Origin: Kiritimatiellia bacterium
GTDB lineage: Bacteria; Verrucomicrobiota; Kiritimatiellia; RFP12; UBA1067
DNA: 34,569 bases
Assembly (NCBI GenBank): GCA_017613085.1
Contig: JAGAEL010000077.1
Span: 1-34,569 of the forward strand
Reading direction: 5' to 3'
The notes under the pieces are model-generated. The model searched no databases and had not been told where the DNA came from. It worked only from the letters and a program-made list of their open reading frames with translations. Shown one piece after another: positions 17,116 through 24,992 of the stretch (its first letter is position 1; each line of letters begins with the position of its first letter). Position numbers and translations under genes: made by a program.

Positions 17116-18213
17116 ATGCGCATCCTTTCCCGATACATCCTGCACGAGTTCCTGGTTCCGTTGACGTTCTGCCTGACGGGCTTCATCGGCATCTACGTGA
17201 TGTTCGAGTTGTTCCAGTCCTTCCAGCGCCTTCTGGAAACCAAGCCTTCGACGTGGACGGTGGTCGCGTTTTTCGCCGGGTATCTAAGCCCCTACCTCCA
17301 GTGGCTAGTCCCCGCCGCGCTGATGCTCGCCACGCTGTACACCATGTGGAATTTCTGCCGGCACAGCGAAGTCACGGCGATGCGCGCGAGCGGCGTCGGT
17401 TTCTCTTCGATCGTCGCGCCGATCCTGACCGTCGCCGCCTGTTTCGCCATCGGCGTGGCCCTCGTGAACGAATACTACGCGCCGTCCGCCTCAGAATGGG
17501 CGAAGAACTTCCGGGCGGCCCGCTTCCGCCCGCTCGACTCGAAACTCTACACCAACGTCCCCTACTACAACCAGAAGGCGCACCGCATCTGGCGCGTGGA
17601 CAAGATGGACACGCGCACCCCGAACCTCTTGCAGGGCGTAAAGATTTCCATTGACCGCCCGGACGGGAGCCGCGACGTGGATATCGCCTGTCGCAAGGCG
17701 GAGTACCTTGACGGCGAATGGTGGCTCTCCTACCCGCAATACCAGTATTTCGACGAATTGAACAACCCCATCGCGAATCCGACGCCCGCGTTGGCGCACC
17801 TCATGATCCGTTCCTTCCCGGAGTTCGACGAAACGCCGCGCGATTTCCTGTTGATGAACAAGCCGTGGGAATACTACACCGCGCGCGACATGGTGCATTA
17901 CCTGAAGAACCACAAGAACTTGAAGCCCGTCGAACGCGCCTCCAAGGTCTACGACCTGTGCAACCGGTTCGCGATCCCGTTCTCCTGTCTCATCATCACC
18001 CTCTTCGCCATTCCGGCCGGCGTGGCGACAGGACGCCAGAGCGTTTTCAAAGGGGTGATTTTCGCGGTCGGCATGTTTTTCGCCTTCTATGCGTTCAGCA
18101 TCGGCTGCATGGTCTTGGCGAAAAACGGATTGCTGCCCCCGCTAGCCGCCGCATGGTTCCCGAATCTGCTTTTCCTCGGAATCGGCCTCTTCCTTTTCCA
18201 CCGCCAGCGCTAA
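17116..18213 (+). CDS. LptF/LptG family permease (LPS export)
   Basis: A YjgP/YjgQ-family protein that forms, with its partner, the membrane part of the LptB2FG ABC exporter extracting lipopolysaccharide from the inner membrane. The 365 residues show the usual plan: N-terminal RILSRYILHEFLVPLTFCL with three hydrophobic segments by residue 125 (including MRASGVGFSSIVAP), a large periplasmic beta-jellyroll-type domain (about 130-285), and three C-terminal transmembrane segments (FAIPFSCLIITLFAIPAGVATG, then two more). The motif TAMRASGV is characteristic. Only one of the F/G pair is here, so I do not assign F or G. There is no Shine-Dalgarno: the start lies directly after the promoter. Confidence 0.9.
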   Translation: MRILSRYILHEFLVPLTFCLTGFIGIYVMFELFQSFQRLLETKPSTWTVVAFFAGYLSPYLQWLVPAALMLATLYTMWNFCRHSEVTAMRASGVGFSSIVAPILTVAACFAIGVALVNEYYAPSASEWAKNFRAARFRPLDSKLYTNVPYYNQKAHRIWRVDKMDTRTPNLLQGVKISIDRPDGSRDVDIACRKAEYLDGEWWLSYPQYQYFDELNNPIANPTPALAHLMIRSFPEFDETPRDFLLMNKPWEYYTARDMVHYLKNHKNLKPVERASKVYDLCNRFAIPFSCLIITLFAIPAGVATGRQSVFKGVIFAVGMFFAFYAFSIGCMVLAKNGLLPPLAAAWFPNLLFLGIGLFLFHRQR

Positions 18214-18233
18214 CCCCGGAAGACGCAAACCCT

Positions 18234-19403
18234 ATGCGTGACATACGGCGAGATGTGATACACCACATAGGCCGCCGCTGCCGCGAGTGGGACTACAGCG
18301 GCCGGGCAATCTACATGATCACCATAAGCCTACGGACACGCGGCAAACCGGTACTGGCGGACTGGCCCAGTATTCAGAGTTCCGGCGATGTCCTGCGCTC
18401 TGCCGGAAACGGTGGAGTTATCTCCATGCCCCTCACCGCCTTAGGTGAAAAGGTGCTTGCCTGTTGGCGGCGGATACCCGAATTCTGGCCGATGGTCGAG
18501 TTACTGGCATACCAGGTGATGCCCGACCACTTCCACGGCCTACTCTTCGTAAAGGACACCCTAATCAGGAAGACCCTTGGCGATGTGATTCGCGGCTTCA
18601 AGACGGGCTGCCGCGAAGTTGGCTGGGAAGAGGGGTATGTGGATAACATCCTCTTCCGCGAGGGGCAGCTCAGGCGCATGGCCGACTACATCCTCGACAA
18701 CCCGCGCCGCCTCGCCGAAAAGCGCGCCAACCCCTCGCTTTTCCGCCGTGTACTGGACTTGGAAGTAAGCCTCCCCGTTTCCGGCGGTGCGCACAACCAG
18801 AAGCCCTGCGCTCCGGCGGAAACGCCGGAGTTTATCACCGCCCACTTTTCGGCCATCGGCAACACCGCGCTTTTACGCTGGCCGGTGGCCCTGCAGGTGC
18901 AGTGTTCGCGCGCCGACTTCAGGTACAGGCGCGAGCGACTGGCGAACGGCGGCTGGAAGATCCTTCGCGACAGCTCCGACGTGCCGCTCGTGGAATACAC
19001 CTCACCCGCATTTGAGGAGAAATGCGAAGACACCCTGCGGTGCGCCCAAAACGGTGCCGTGCTGATAAGCCCCTGCATCTCCCATGGAGAGCGTGAAATC
19101 ACCCGCCGCGCCCATCTCGCAGGGGCGCGGATAATCGCCCTACGCAACAAGGGCTTTGCGAAATTCGAGAAGCCAAACGGTGCGCTCTTCGACCAGTGCG
19201 CCAAGGGCAACCTGCTCTTGCTCGCGCCTGCCGCATGGCCTTACATCCCCGGCGAGAAACCGCCCACACGCGAAACCTCACTCGTACTCAACCGTATCGC
19301 GCAACTCCTCGCCGGAGAGGGCGCCGCCGACATTGACTATCATGGCGTGGTCTTTAAAGATATCGACGCCAAGGTCTTCGCGGCCGTACGCAGTGTTACT
19401 TGA
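18234..19403 (+). CDS. RAYT-like HUH (Y1) transposase with C-terminal DprA/SLOG-like domain
   Basis: The N-terminal part is a Y1-type HUH nuclease of the REP-associated tyrosine transposase kind: hydrophobic strand IYMITISLRTRGKPV, HUH motif MPDHFH (H99, H101), and the candidate nucleophile Tyr152 in ADYILDNPRR. Residues about 255-389 form an additional domain with VLISPCISHGEREI, ARIIALRN and GNLLLLAPAAWPY, resembling Rossmann-type DprA/SLOG proteins (inferred, not proven). The same two-part layout recurs at 29092-30168. Two in-frame palindromic elements interrupt the protein at residues about 55-62 and 193-199. The ATG at 18234 follows the Lpt gene by 20 nt, so it is probably read through from that promoter. 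Confidence 0.82.
   Translation: MRDIRRDVIHHIGRRCREWDYSGRAIYMITISLRTRGKPVLADWPSIQSSGDVLRSAGNGGVISMPLTALGEKVLACWRRIPEFWPMVELLAYQVMPDHFHGLLFVKDTLIRKTLGDVIRGFKTGCREVGWEEGYVDNILFREGQLRRMADYILDNPRRLAEKRANPSLFRRVLDLEVSLPVSGGAHNQKPCAPAETPEFITAHFSAIGNTALLRWPVALQVQCSRADFRYRRERLANGGWKILRDSSDVPLVEYTSPAFEEKCEDTLRCAQNGAVLISPCISHGEREITRRAHLAGARIIALRNKGFAKFEKPNGALFDQCAKGNLLLLAPAAWPYIPGEKPPTRETSLVLNRIAQLLAGEGAADIDYHGVVFKDIDAKVFAAVRSVT
18391..18417. repeat. REP-like hairpin, family 1, copy A (inside transposase gene)
   Basis: An 8-bp stem (18398-18405 with 18410-18417) closes a GAAA loop, preceded by tcctgcg. It matches copy B at 22 of 27 positions; the differences keep the stem (one C-G to G-C swap and two G-U/Watson-Crick changes). 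A preceding TTCCGGC (18380-18386) can also pair with GCCGGAA (18402-18408). Confidence 0.7.
18804..18830. repeat. REP-like hairpin, family 1, copy B (inside transposase gene)
   Basis: A perfect 8-bp stem, ctccggcg (18811-18818) with cgccggag (18823-18830), around GAAA, preceded by ccctgcg. It aligns with copy A and is likewise preceded by a tttccggcg stretch (18778-18786) and followed by tttatc. It is translated in a different codon phase from copy A. Confidence 0.75.
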
Positions 19404-19415
19404 TTTTGGCTACCT

Positions 19416-19793
19416 TTACAACAGGAACGCCTCTTCCTGCAACGCGAAAAAACTCTCGTCGTCCATTCCCTGAATGTCCAGCAGAAGCTCTTCCTCGGAA
19501 AGAGAACCGGTGTTCACGGTCACCACGGAAGGGGCTTTCGACGTTTTCCTGGCCCCTGCCAGATACCATGCCGCACCGGACACCAGACAGAGAACGGCGG
19601 CGACTTTAACGAAGGCGGAGACGCGCCGGGCAAACAGGCGGCGGGAAGCGGAGCGGACGGCGGCTATATGCACCGCGTCCAGAGCCTGTTGAGACGGCCG
19701 CTCGCCGGCATACACAGTCTTGCCCCCGGAAAGGGACTGAAACGCGGACAATTCCTCCTCGACCATTTGCTCTGTCAAAACGTCCTCGTTCAT
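19416..19793 (-). CDS. Putative membrane-anchored anti-sigma factor
   Basis: A 125-residue protein whose start overlaps the ECF sigma gene stop by 4 nt (ATGA), the usual arrangement for a cognate anti-sigma factor. It has a cytoplasmic N-terminal part of about 58 residues, a single transmembrane segment (VSAFVKVAAVLCLVSGAAWYL) and an acidic C-terminal tail rich in Glu, Asp and Leu. No zinc-binding HxxxCxxC motif is present, so if it is an anti-sigma factor it is not the ZAS type. The function is inferred from position and topology, not from sequence similarity. It converges on the RAYT-like gene with only 12 nt between the stops. Confidence 0.6.
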   Translation of the reverse strand: MNEDVLTEQMVEEELSAFQSLSGGKTVYAGERPSQQALDAVHIAAVRSASRRLFARRVSAFVKVAAVLCLVSGAAWYLAGARKTSKAPSVVTVNTGSLSEEELLLDIQGMDDESFFALQEEAFLL

Positions 19794-20416
19794 TTCGCCA
19801 TCCTTTTCTGCGGCTTCCGTCCGGAAGCCTCCTCGTTAAACCAACCCTTCAATTTCCCCAATGCGTCGTGCATCCTGCCGAGCGCCGTGTTCAGCGGGAT
19901 ATCCAACTGGCGGGCGATCTCGTTGAACGGAAGCCCCGCCTCAGTCCGCATGAGGAAGACCTCGCGCTGCCCCTCCGTCAACGAGGCGACCGCCTCTTGG
20001 ACGCGGAGCCGCATATCCTCCAGTTCCACGCTCTGTCCCGGCGTACAAGTTTCAGACGGGATCAAATCACCAAGGGTCGTCCCGTCCCCTTCCCCGTCCA
20101 CGCAGAGCGGCACATCCAGACTGGTATCCGGCTTCTTTTTCCGACGCAGGTCGATCGTCAAGTTCCGCGCAATCCGCCAGAGCCAAGCCCGGAAGGAAAT
20201 GTCGCTGAACTTCTCCGCCGAACGGATAACCCGGAACCAGCACTCCTGGAACAGGTCTTCCGCATCGGCCCGGTTTCCCGTCATACCCAGAAACCAGGCG
20301 AAAAGCGGCTGACGGTAACGCGCAACAAGCGCGTCCATCGCGGAAACGTCCCCGCGAACGTAAGCCGCCATCAACGCCGCATCGTCAACTTCAGGATAGG
20401 ATCGTTCAACCGGCAT
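19790..20416 (-). CDS. RNA polymerase sigma factor, ECF subfamily
   Basis: A 208-residue sigma-70 factor with region 2 (ALVARYRQPLFAWFLGMTGN, then ADAEDLFQECWFRVIRS) and region 4 (LTEGQREVFLMRTEAGLPF, then NEIARQLDIPLNTALGRMHD), the helix-turn-helix for -35 recognition. The region between is short, as in ECF factors. The ATG at 20416 is preferred because it begins just before the first conserved helix; no Shine-Dalgarno is evident, and the frame remains open upstream into aroC. It is followed by a putative anti-sigma factor with ATGA overlap and lies 26 nt behind aroC. The target regulon cannot be read from the window. Confidence 0.92.
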   Translation of the reverse strand: MPVERSYPEVDDAALMAAYVRGDVSAMDALVARYRQPLFAWFLGMTGNRADAEDLFQECWFRVIRSAEKFSDISFRAWLWRIARNLTIDLRRKKKPDTSLDVPLCVDGEGDGTTLGDLIPSETCTPGQSVELEDMRLRVQEAVASLTEGQREVFLMRTEAGLPFNEIARQLDIPLNTALGRMHDALGKLKGWFNEEASGRKPQKRMAK

Positions 20417-20442
20417 AAGAATGAAACGAGGTGAATCCGGAT

Positions 20443-21630
20443 TTATTGGGGCGCATCCCAGAAAACGTGCGCGTCCGGCGTTCCGGCAAGGCCGCATCCG
20501 GTCAACGACAACCGCCGGAGCGCGGCAAAACGCGGCTTCATTTCGTCCAGCGAATCGCCGCCCAGCTTTTCCGCCAGCGCATCCGCCAGGACGTGCGCGA
20601 CAACCGCCTCCAGGACGACGACCGCGCGCGGGACGGGACAGAAATCGGAACGTTCGTAGTGCGTCTCCCCTTCCCGCCCCGTCGCAAGATCCACGGTGGG
20701 TTGCGGCTTCAGCGTGGTGGGGATCGGCTTCATCGCGGCGCGGAGCCAGATTATCTCCCCGTTCGAGATACCGCCCTCGATGCCGCCGCAGCGGTTTGAG
20801 GCGCGGACTAGCGTGTCGCCCGCAAGGCGGATCGGGTCGTGCGCCTCCGTCCCGCGCCGCGCGCTGTTGGTGAACGCATCCCCGATCTCGACTCCCTTGA
20901 CGGCCTGCACACCGAGGACGGCCGCGCCGAGGCGGGCGTCCAGGCGGCGTTCCGGCGTCACAAAGGAACCCAGTCCGGGCGGTACGCCGAACGCGGCGAC
21001 CTCGATCACGCCGCCCAGCGTCTCGCCCGCCGCCTTCGCCTGTTCAATCACCCTTTGGGCAAGGTCATCGGATGCGGTGTCCGGCATCTGGGTCGCAAAC
21101 GTCCGCGCCTGTTGGACGAGGGCTTCGGAAACCGACTCGCCCGCGAGGGGGCTTTGCACACCGCCGAGGGAAGAGACGAAACCGCCGACACGGATCCCGA
21201 ATTCCGCCAAGAAGGCGCGAAAGAGCGCACCGGCCGCGACACGCGAGGCCGTTTCGCGCGCGGAGGCTCGCTCCAACGCCGGACGGATATCGGAATACCC
21301 GTACTTCGCCAGCGCGGCGAGGTCGGCGTGACCGGGGCGCGGCGTTGTGTACGAAGGGATGGCGCGGCCCCGCCATTTTTCAAAATCCGCGTTGACGATC
21401 TGGAGCGCGACGGGGGCGCCCGTCGTGCGGCCTTCCATCACGCCGGCCAGAATCCGCGCCGTGTCCGTCTCGATCGCCATACGTCCGCCGGCACCGGTTT
21501 TCAACTGGCGCCGCGCAAGGTCCGCCCGGATCATGGCCGCGTCAACCGGGATTCCGGCGGGAAGCCCTTCGACCACGGCGGTCAGGCAGGGACCGTGCGA
21601 TTCACCGGCAGTCACAACGTGCAACGACAT
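20443..21630 (-). CDS. aroC: Chorismate synthase
   Basis: AroC eliminates phosphate from EPSP to make chorismate, using reduced FMN, and is the last common step to aromatic amino acids and folate. The signatures are GESHGPCL at the N-terminus, RPGHADLAALAKYG, and the segment SNRCGGIEGGISNGE (FMN/substrate region). The C-terminal part KPQPTVDL and RSDFCPVPRAVVV is also typical. The ATG at 21630 (MSLHVVTAGESHG) has GGAGG 8 nt upstream; an in-frame GTG at 21639 lies inside the spacer and is less likely. The protein has 395 residues. It is transcribed with apgM (25-nt gap). Confidence 0.97.
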   Translation of the reverse strand: MSLHVVTAGESHGPCLTAVVEGLPAGIPVDAAMIRADLARRQLKTGAGGRMAIETDTARILAGVMEGRTTGAPVALQIVNADFEKWRGRAIPSYTTPRPGHADLAALAKYGYSDIRPALERASARETASRVAAGALFRAFLAEFGIRVGGFVSSLGGVQSPLAGESVSEALVQQARTFATQMPDTASDDLAQRVIEQAKAAGETLGGVIEVAAFGVPPGLGSFVTPERRLDARLGAAVLGVQAVKGVEIGDAFTNSARRGTEAHDPIRLAGDTLVRASNRCGGIEGGISNGEIIWLRAAMKPIPTTLKPQPTVDLATGREGETHYERSDFCPVPRAVVVLEAVVAHVLADALAEKLGGDSLDEMKPRFAALRRLSLTGCGLAGTPDAHVFWDAPQ

Positions 21631-21655
21631 GGATTCCACCTCCGTACAGGGGACG

Positions 21656-22837
21656 TTACTTCAAGAGCAGATCCATCAACCCCGAACCGTAGAGACGGCC
21701 GAGCGAACCGCGTTTCGCGGATTCCTCGTCGTACACTTCCACCCCGTCCGGCTCGACGCCGGGCTGATACACGGCGACGGGGACCGGCGTCCGCGTGTGT
21801 TTGCCGATGGCAATCGGAACGGGGTGGTCCGGCAGAATGCAGTAGGCGACGCCGGGACCGAGCGCTTTCATGACGCGGCCGACCAGACGGTGGTCGAAAT
21901 CCTCGATCACCTTCAGTTTTAATTCCAAATCCTTGGCGTGGGAGACCTCGTCCGTCGCTTCGAGATGAACGTACACGAAATCATACCCGTCGTCACGGAT
22001 CGCCTTGATCGCGGCATCGGCCTTCCCTTCAAAATCCGTATCGATGTACCCCGTCGCGCCGGGGACACGGATGACATCCAACCCCATGCAGCGCCCCAGA
22101 CCATTGATGACATCGACGGCGGAGATCACGGCGCACTTCGCCCCGTAGCGTTCGCTTACGCTGTGGATCGCGCCGGTTTTCCCGCCGCTCCAAGGCCAGA
22201 TCCCGTTCGCCTGGCACCCCTTCAACACCTCCGCCGCACCGGCGATCAGGTTGCGAAGGGTTTCCGCCGTGACGATGCCGGCATCGGATTTCGTCCGGGG
22301 CAGATGCTTGGCGACCGCATGCCCGTGGTTGTCGTCCGGCTTGTCGTAGGAGATGTCCGTGCTGAACTCTTTACCGTGCAGCACCAGGAGGTTGCGGTAA
22401 CTGACACCGGAATGGAAAGTCACTTTTTCGGAACCGAGTTTCTCGTTGAGCAGACGGATCGTCTCTTCGGCATCCTTCTGGGCGATATGCCCGCCGGAGA
22501 AATCGCGGAGAATACCTTCCTCGTCAACCGTGATCAAGTTCACACGGAAGACAACATCGTCGGGACCGACCGGGATGCCGCGACTCGCGGCCTCCAGCGG
22601 ACCGCGCCCGCAGAGTTCGGTGGCAAGGTCGCCGCCCAGCACGGACATATTGGCGACATCGCTGGACGTCGGGAATCCGTCCGGCAACGTCCGGAACGTA
22701 CCGCTGCGTCCGAGACGGGCGATGGCGTCCATCGCGGGGGTGTCGGCGCACTGGAGCGGCGTCCGGAAGTCGAGCTGTTTAAGCGGTTCATCGGCCATAC
22801 CATCGCCGAGGAACAAGACGGTTTTAAAAGGCTTCAT
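21656..22837 (-). CDS. apgM: Cofactor-independent phosphoglycerate mutase, archaeal type
   Basis: It interconverts 3- and 2-phosphoglycerate with two metal ions in an alkaline-phosphatase-fold domain. The features are LFLGDGMADEP (metal/nucleophile region), TSSDVANMSVLGGD with the catalytic Ser, then VHLEATDEVSHAKD and ILPDHPVPIAIGKHTRTPVPV, the second metal site. The ATG at 22837 (MKPFKTVLF) with AAGG upstream is used; the TTG at 22858 would overlap the preceding stop. The length of 393 residues is right for the short ApgM type rather than GpmI (about 510). It is 17 nt after the pyrophosphorylase gene. Confidence 0.93.
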   Translation of the reverse strand: MKPFKTVLFLGDGMADEPLKQLDFRTPLQCADTPAMDAIARLGRSGTFRTLPDGFPTSSDVANMSVLGGDLATELCGRGPLEAASRGIPVGPDDVVFRVNLITVDEEGILRDFSGGHIAQKDAEETIRLLNEKLGSEKVTFHSGVSYRNLLVLHGKEFSTDISYDKPDDNHGHAVAKHLPRTKSDAGIVTAETLRNLIAGAAEVLKGCQANGIWPWSGGKTGAIHSVSERYGAKCAVISAVDVINGLGRCMGLDVIRVPGATGYIDTDFEGKADAAIKAIRDDGYDFVYVHLEATDEVSHAKDLELKLKVIEDFDHRLVGRVMKALGPGVAYCILPDHPVPIAIGKHTRTPVPVAVYQPGVEPDGVEVYDEESAKRGSLGRLYGSGLMDLLLK

Positions 22838-22854
22838 GTACGTAACCTTTCTGA

Positions 22855-24213
22855 TCAACGGGATTCAAGGCAAATGCCCTTGGCGCGAAGTTCGGCGGCA
22901 TCGAGCGCGTAGGCGGGATCGATCTCCAGCGGGATCTGCGAATCCGCAGGGAGGCCGAGCCAGCGGCGCCACTTCGCCTGGAGGTCGCGGCGGCAGGTCG
23001 CGGGCGAATCATTCCCGTCCGCATTCTTGACGGGCGAAAACTCCTCCGCCCGGTCGAACGCCAGGTTGAGAACGGTTTCGGCATCGGGCAGGACATCGAA
23101 GATGAACTTCTCGAACTTGCATCCGTTCGCGCTCTCCGGCTTTACGACCGTGCCGTCGTCGAGGCAATACGGTATTTTTTTATGCGCGATATGCAGGGGC
23201 ATCGCCTTGCGGGCCTCGCGTTCCATGAACGCACGGGAGAAAACGTGGATAGCGACGCTTCCGTACTTGAAGTACAGTTCGCCGTCTTCGCGGCGGCGGT
23301 TCGCCTGTTCGTCCGAAAGCTCGGAATATTCCACCATCTCGAACCGGTCGCCGCGTTTGACCACGACACCCACGCCCTCGTGCGGGTCGCGCTTGGCGAC
23401 GAGCTTCAGCGAGATATCCGCCTTGCGCATCGTGTGCAAGCCGATGAACGCCGCGTCGGCGATCTCCACCATGGGGTTGTCCACCTGGAAGTAGAACACC
23501 GTCTCGATTCCGCGACGCTTCATGTCCTCAAGGCAGCCGTTCCGGTCGAGCGCGGTCAACGTGCCGCCGTGCCCGTCCGGGCTCATAAAGATGTGCGACG
23601 GCTGGTCGAGAAGGATATGCCCCTCCGCGTCGAGCGCCGGCCACATTCCCTGGCGGAAGAAAACGACATCCGCCGGATCCAGTCCGAAGTATCCGTTTTC
23701 GCGGAAACACGCCTCCGTCGCCTCGTGGTTCATCTCGCTCGTCATAATGTAGAACGGGACACGTGCGCCGTGGCGGCGGCTCAACGCCAGGATCTTGCGG
23801 CTGTGGAAATAGAACAGCGGGCGGCCGGAAAGCGGTCCGATCCCGTAGGCGCCTTTCGGGCCGTCGTATCCGAGGCGCGAGCCCTGTCCCCCCGCGACCA
23901 GCAGGACGGCGACGCGACCGGCGGCGAGCTCGCGTTCGCCGACGGCTTTCGCCTCCGCATACAACGAGTCCGTCCATTCGACCACTTCGGGGGCGACCGC
24001 CTCCGGACGGCCGTCGACCGATGCGCCTTCGGTCGGCGCGGCTTTCAAAAGCCCTTTCATGCGCTCCAGGCTCTCGAAGTCAATGCCGGCGACCTGTCCG
24101 AGCAGCGCGGCGCGCGCCTCCCCGGAAAGCGTTTCCCAAAACCGCAACACCTGCTCTTGCCCATGCCGGGACAAAAGTTCCTTGGCTTCCTCGTACGTCA
24201 TCTCTCTCTCCAT
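22855..24213 (-). CDS. UDP-sugar pyrophosphorylase, eukaryotic UAP1/UDPGP type
   Basis: This nucleotidyltransferase of the UDPGP/AGX (UAP1) family transfers UMP to a sugar 1-phosphate, making UDP-GlcNAc/GalNAc or UDP-glucose. The core motif is VLLVAGGQGSRLGYDGPKGA (residues about 102-121), followed by FYIMTSEMNHE, FMSPDGHGG, QVDNPMVEIAD (catalytic Asp) and GCKFEKFIFD. The 452-residue size and gap-free order match the eukaryotic-type family, which is scattered in bacteria, rather than GlmU or GalU. Substrate specificity is not readable with confidence. AAGG precedes the ATG at 24213; an alternative ATG four codons in also has GGAG upstream. It heads a five-gene minus-strand operon. Confidence 0.9.
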   Translation of the reverse strand: MEREMTYEEAKELLSRHGQEQVLRFWETLSGEARAALLGQVAGIDFESLERMKGLLKAAPTEGASVDGRPEAVAPEVVEWTDSLYAEAKAVGERELAAGRVAVLLVAGGQGSRLGYDGPKGAYGIGPLSGRPLFYFHSRKILALSRRHGARVPFYIMTSEMNHEATEACFRENGYFGLDPADVVFFRQGMWPALDAEGHILLDQPSHIFMSPDGHGGTLTALDRNGCLEDMKRRGIETVFYFQVDNPMVEIADAAFIGLHTMRKADISLKLVAKRDPHEGVGVVVKRGDRFEMVEYSELSDEQANRRREDGELYFKYGSVAIHVFSRAFMEREARKAMPLHIAHKKIPYCLDDGTVVKPESANGCKFEKFIFDVLPDAETVLNLAFDRAEEFSPVKNADGNDSPATCRRDLQAKWRRWLGLPADSQIPLEIDPAYALDAAELRAKGICLESR

Positions 24214-24254
24214 GAAACCTTACCCTTTCACCGAAGGGGTCGCAAAACGCGGTC

Positions 24255-24263
24255 ATTCTAGCA
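24255..24263 (-). promoter_or_regulatory. Extended -10 promoter for the pyrophosphorylase operon
   Basis: On the minus strand TGCTAGAAT is an extended -10 (TGn plus TAGAAT), about 42 bp before the ATG at 24213. No good -35 lies at 17 bp, as expected for extended -10 promoters. Confidence 0.45.
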
Positions 24264-24298
24264 TATTTCTTCCACTTGAGACAGGGCAAAATTCAAAA

Positions 24299-24327
24299 TT
24301 GCTTTCCAGCGGGGGATTCGCTACAAT
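24299..24327 (+). promoter_or_regulatory. Promoter predicting a leaderless HAD-gene transcript
   Basis: TTGCTT (24299-24304), a 17-bp spacer and TACAAT (24322-24327) form a strong promoter. The ATG at 24334 starts 7 bp after the -10, where transcription itself is expected to begin, and no Shine-Dalgarno fits between. Confidence 0.65.
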
Positions 24328-24333
24328 GGGCGA

Positions 24334-24969
24334 ATGAAAAACGCGCTGTTCGATTTGGACGGGACGCTCGTCCACACCCTCCCGGATTTAACCCGCGCCC
24401 TCAACCTGACGCGGGGCGAATACGGACTTGCGCCGATCACGGAGCAGGATGTCCGGCTCTGTATCGGCAACGGGGTGCGCCGTCTCGTCGAACGGGCGAT
24501 CCCGGAACTTCCAGACAGCATAGACGCGCTGCTCGAACGGCAGTTGTTCCATTACGCGGCGCACAGCCTGGATGCCTCCGTCCCCTACCCCGGCATCCCC
24601 GACCTTCTCCGCCGACTGCGCGACGCGGGCTGGAAGACCGCCGTCGTCACGAACAAAGCCGCCGCCGCCACGCGGCAGCTGCTCGACGGGCTGGGGATTT
24701 CGCCGTTGCTCGACGCAATTGTCGGCGGCGGTGAAACGACGGCGCTGAAACCCGATCCCGAACCGCTGCTGTTGGCGGCGCAACGCATGGGTGTGACGCT
24801 TGACGAATCGGACTGGATGATCGGCGACCACTACACGGATCTCCGCGCCGCACGGCTCTGCGGCATACAGGGGTGCTTCTGCACATACGGATACGGCCAG
24901 GCGCGCGGCGAACCGTATGCGTGCGCAATCCGATCGGTTGCCGAACTTGACACCCTCCTTTTAGGATAA
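24334..24969 (+). CDS. HAD-superfamily phosphatase (phosphoglycolate phosphatase-like)
   Basis: A 211-residue HAD hydrolase with motif I FDLDGTLVHT (nucleophile and acid/base Asp), motif II VVTNKAA, motif III Lys in ALKPDPEP and motif IV MIGDHYTDLRAA. The alpha-helical cap inserted after motif I (C1 type) and the close match to Gph proteins suggest phosphoglycolate phosphatase, but substrate assignment in this family is uncertain. Motif IV reads GDHYTD, where Gph enzymes usually have GDS/TxxD, a small deviation. The start follows a promoter with essentially no leader. The ABC-F gene begins 23 nt downstream. Confidence 0.88.
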   Translation: MKNALFDLDGTLVHTLPDLTRALNLTRGEYGLAPITEQDVRLCIGNGVRRLVERAIPELPDSIDALLERQLFHYAAHSLDASVPYPGIPDLLRRLRDAGWKTAVVTNKAAAATRQLLDGLGISPLLDAIVGGGETTALKPDPEPLLLAAQRMGVTLDESDWMIGDHYTDLRAARLCGIQGCFCTYGYGQARGEPYACAIRSVAELDTLLLG

Positions 24970-24992
24970 CGAAATCGAGGTAAAGGTGCTGC

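Noticed and set aside
20417-20497. Longer start for the ECF sigma factor at 20497
   Set aside because: It would overlap the aroC C-terminus by over 50 nt out of frame, and the added residues have no ECF similarity.
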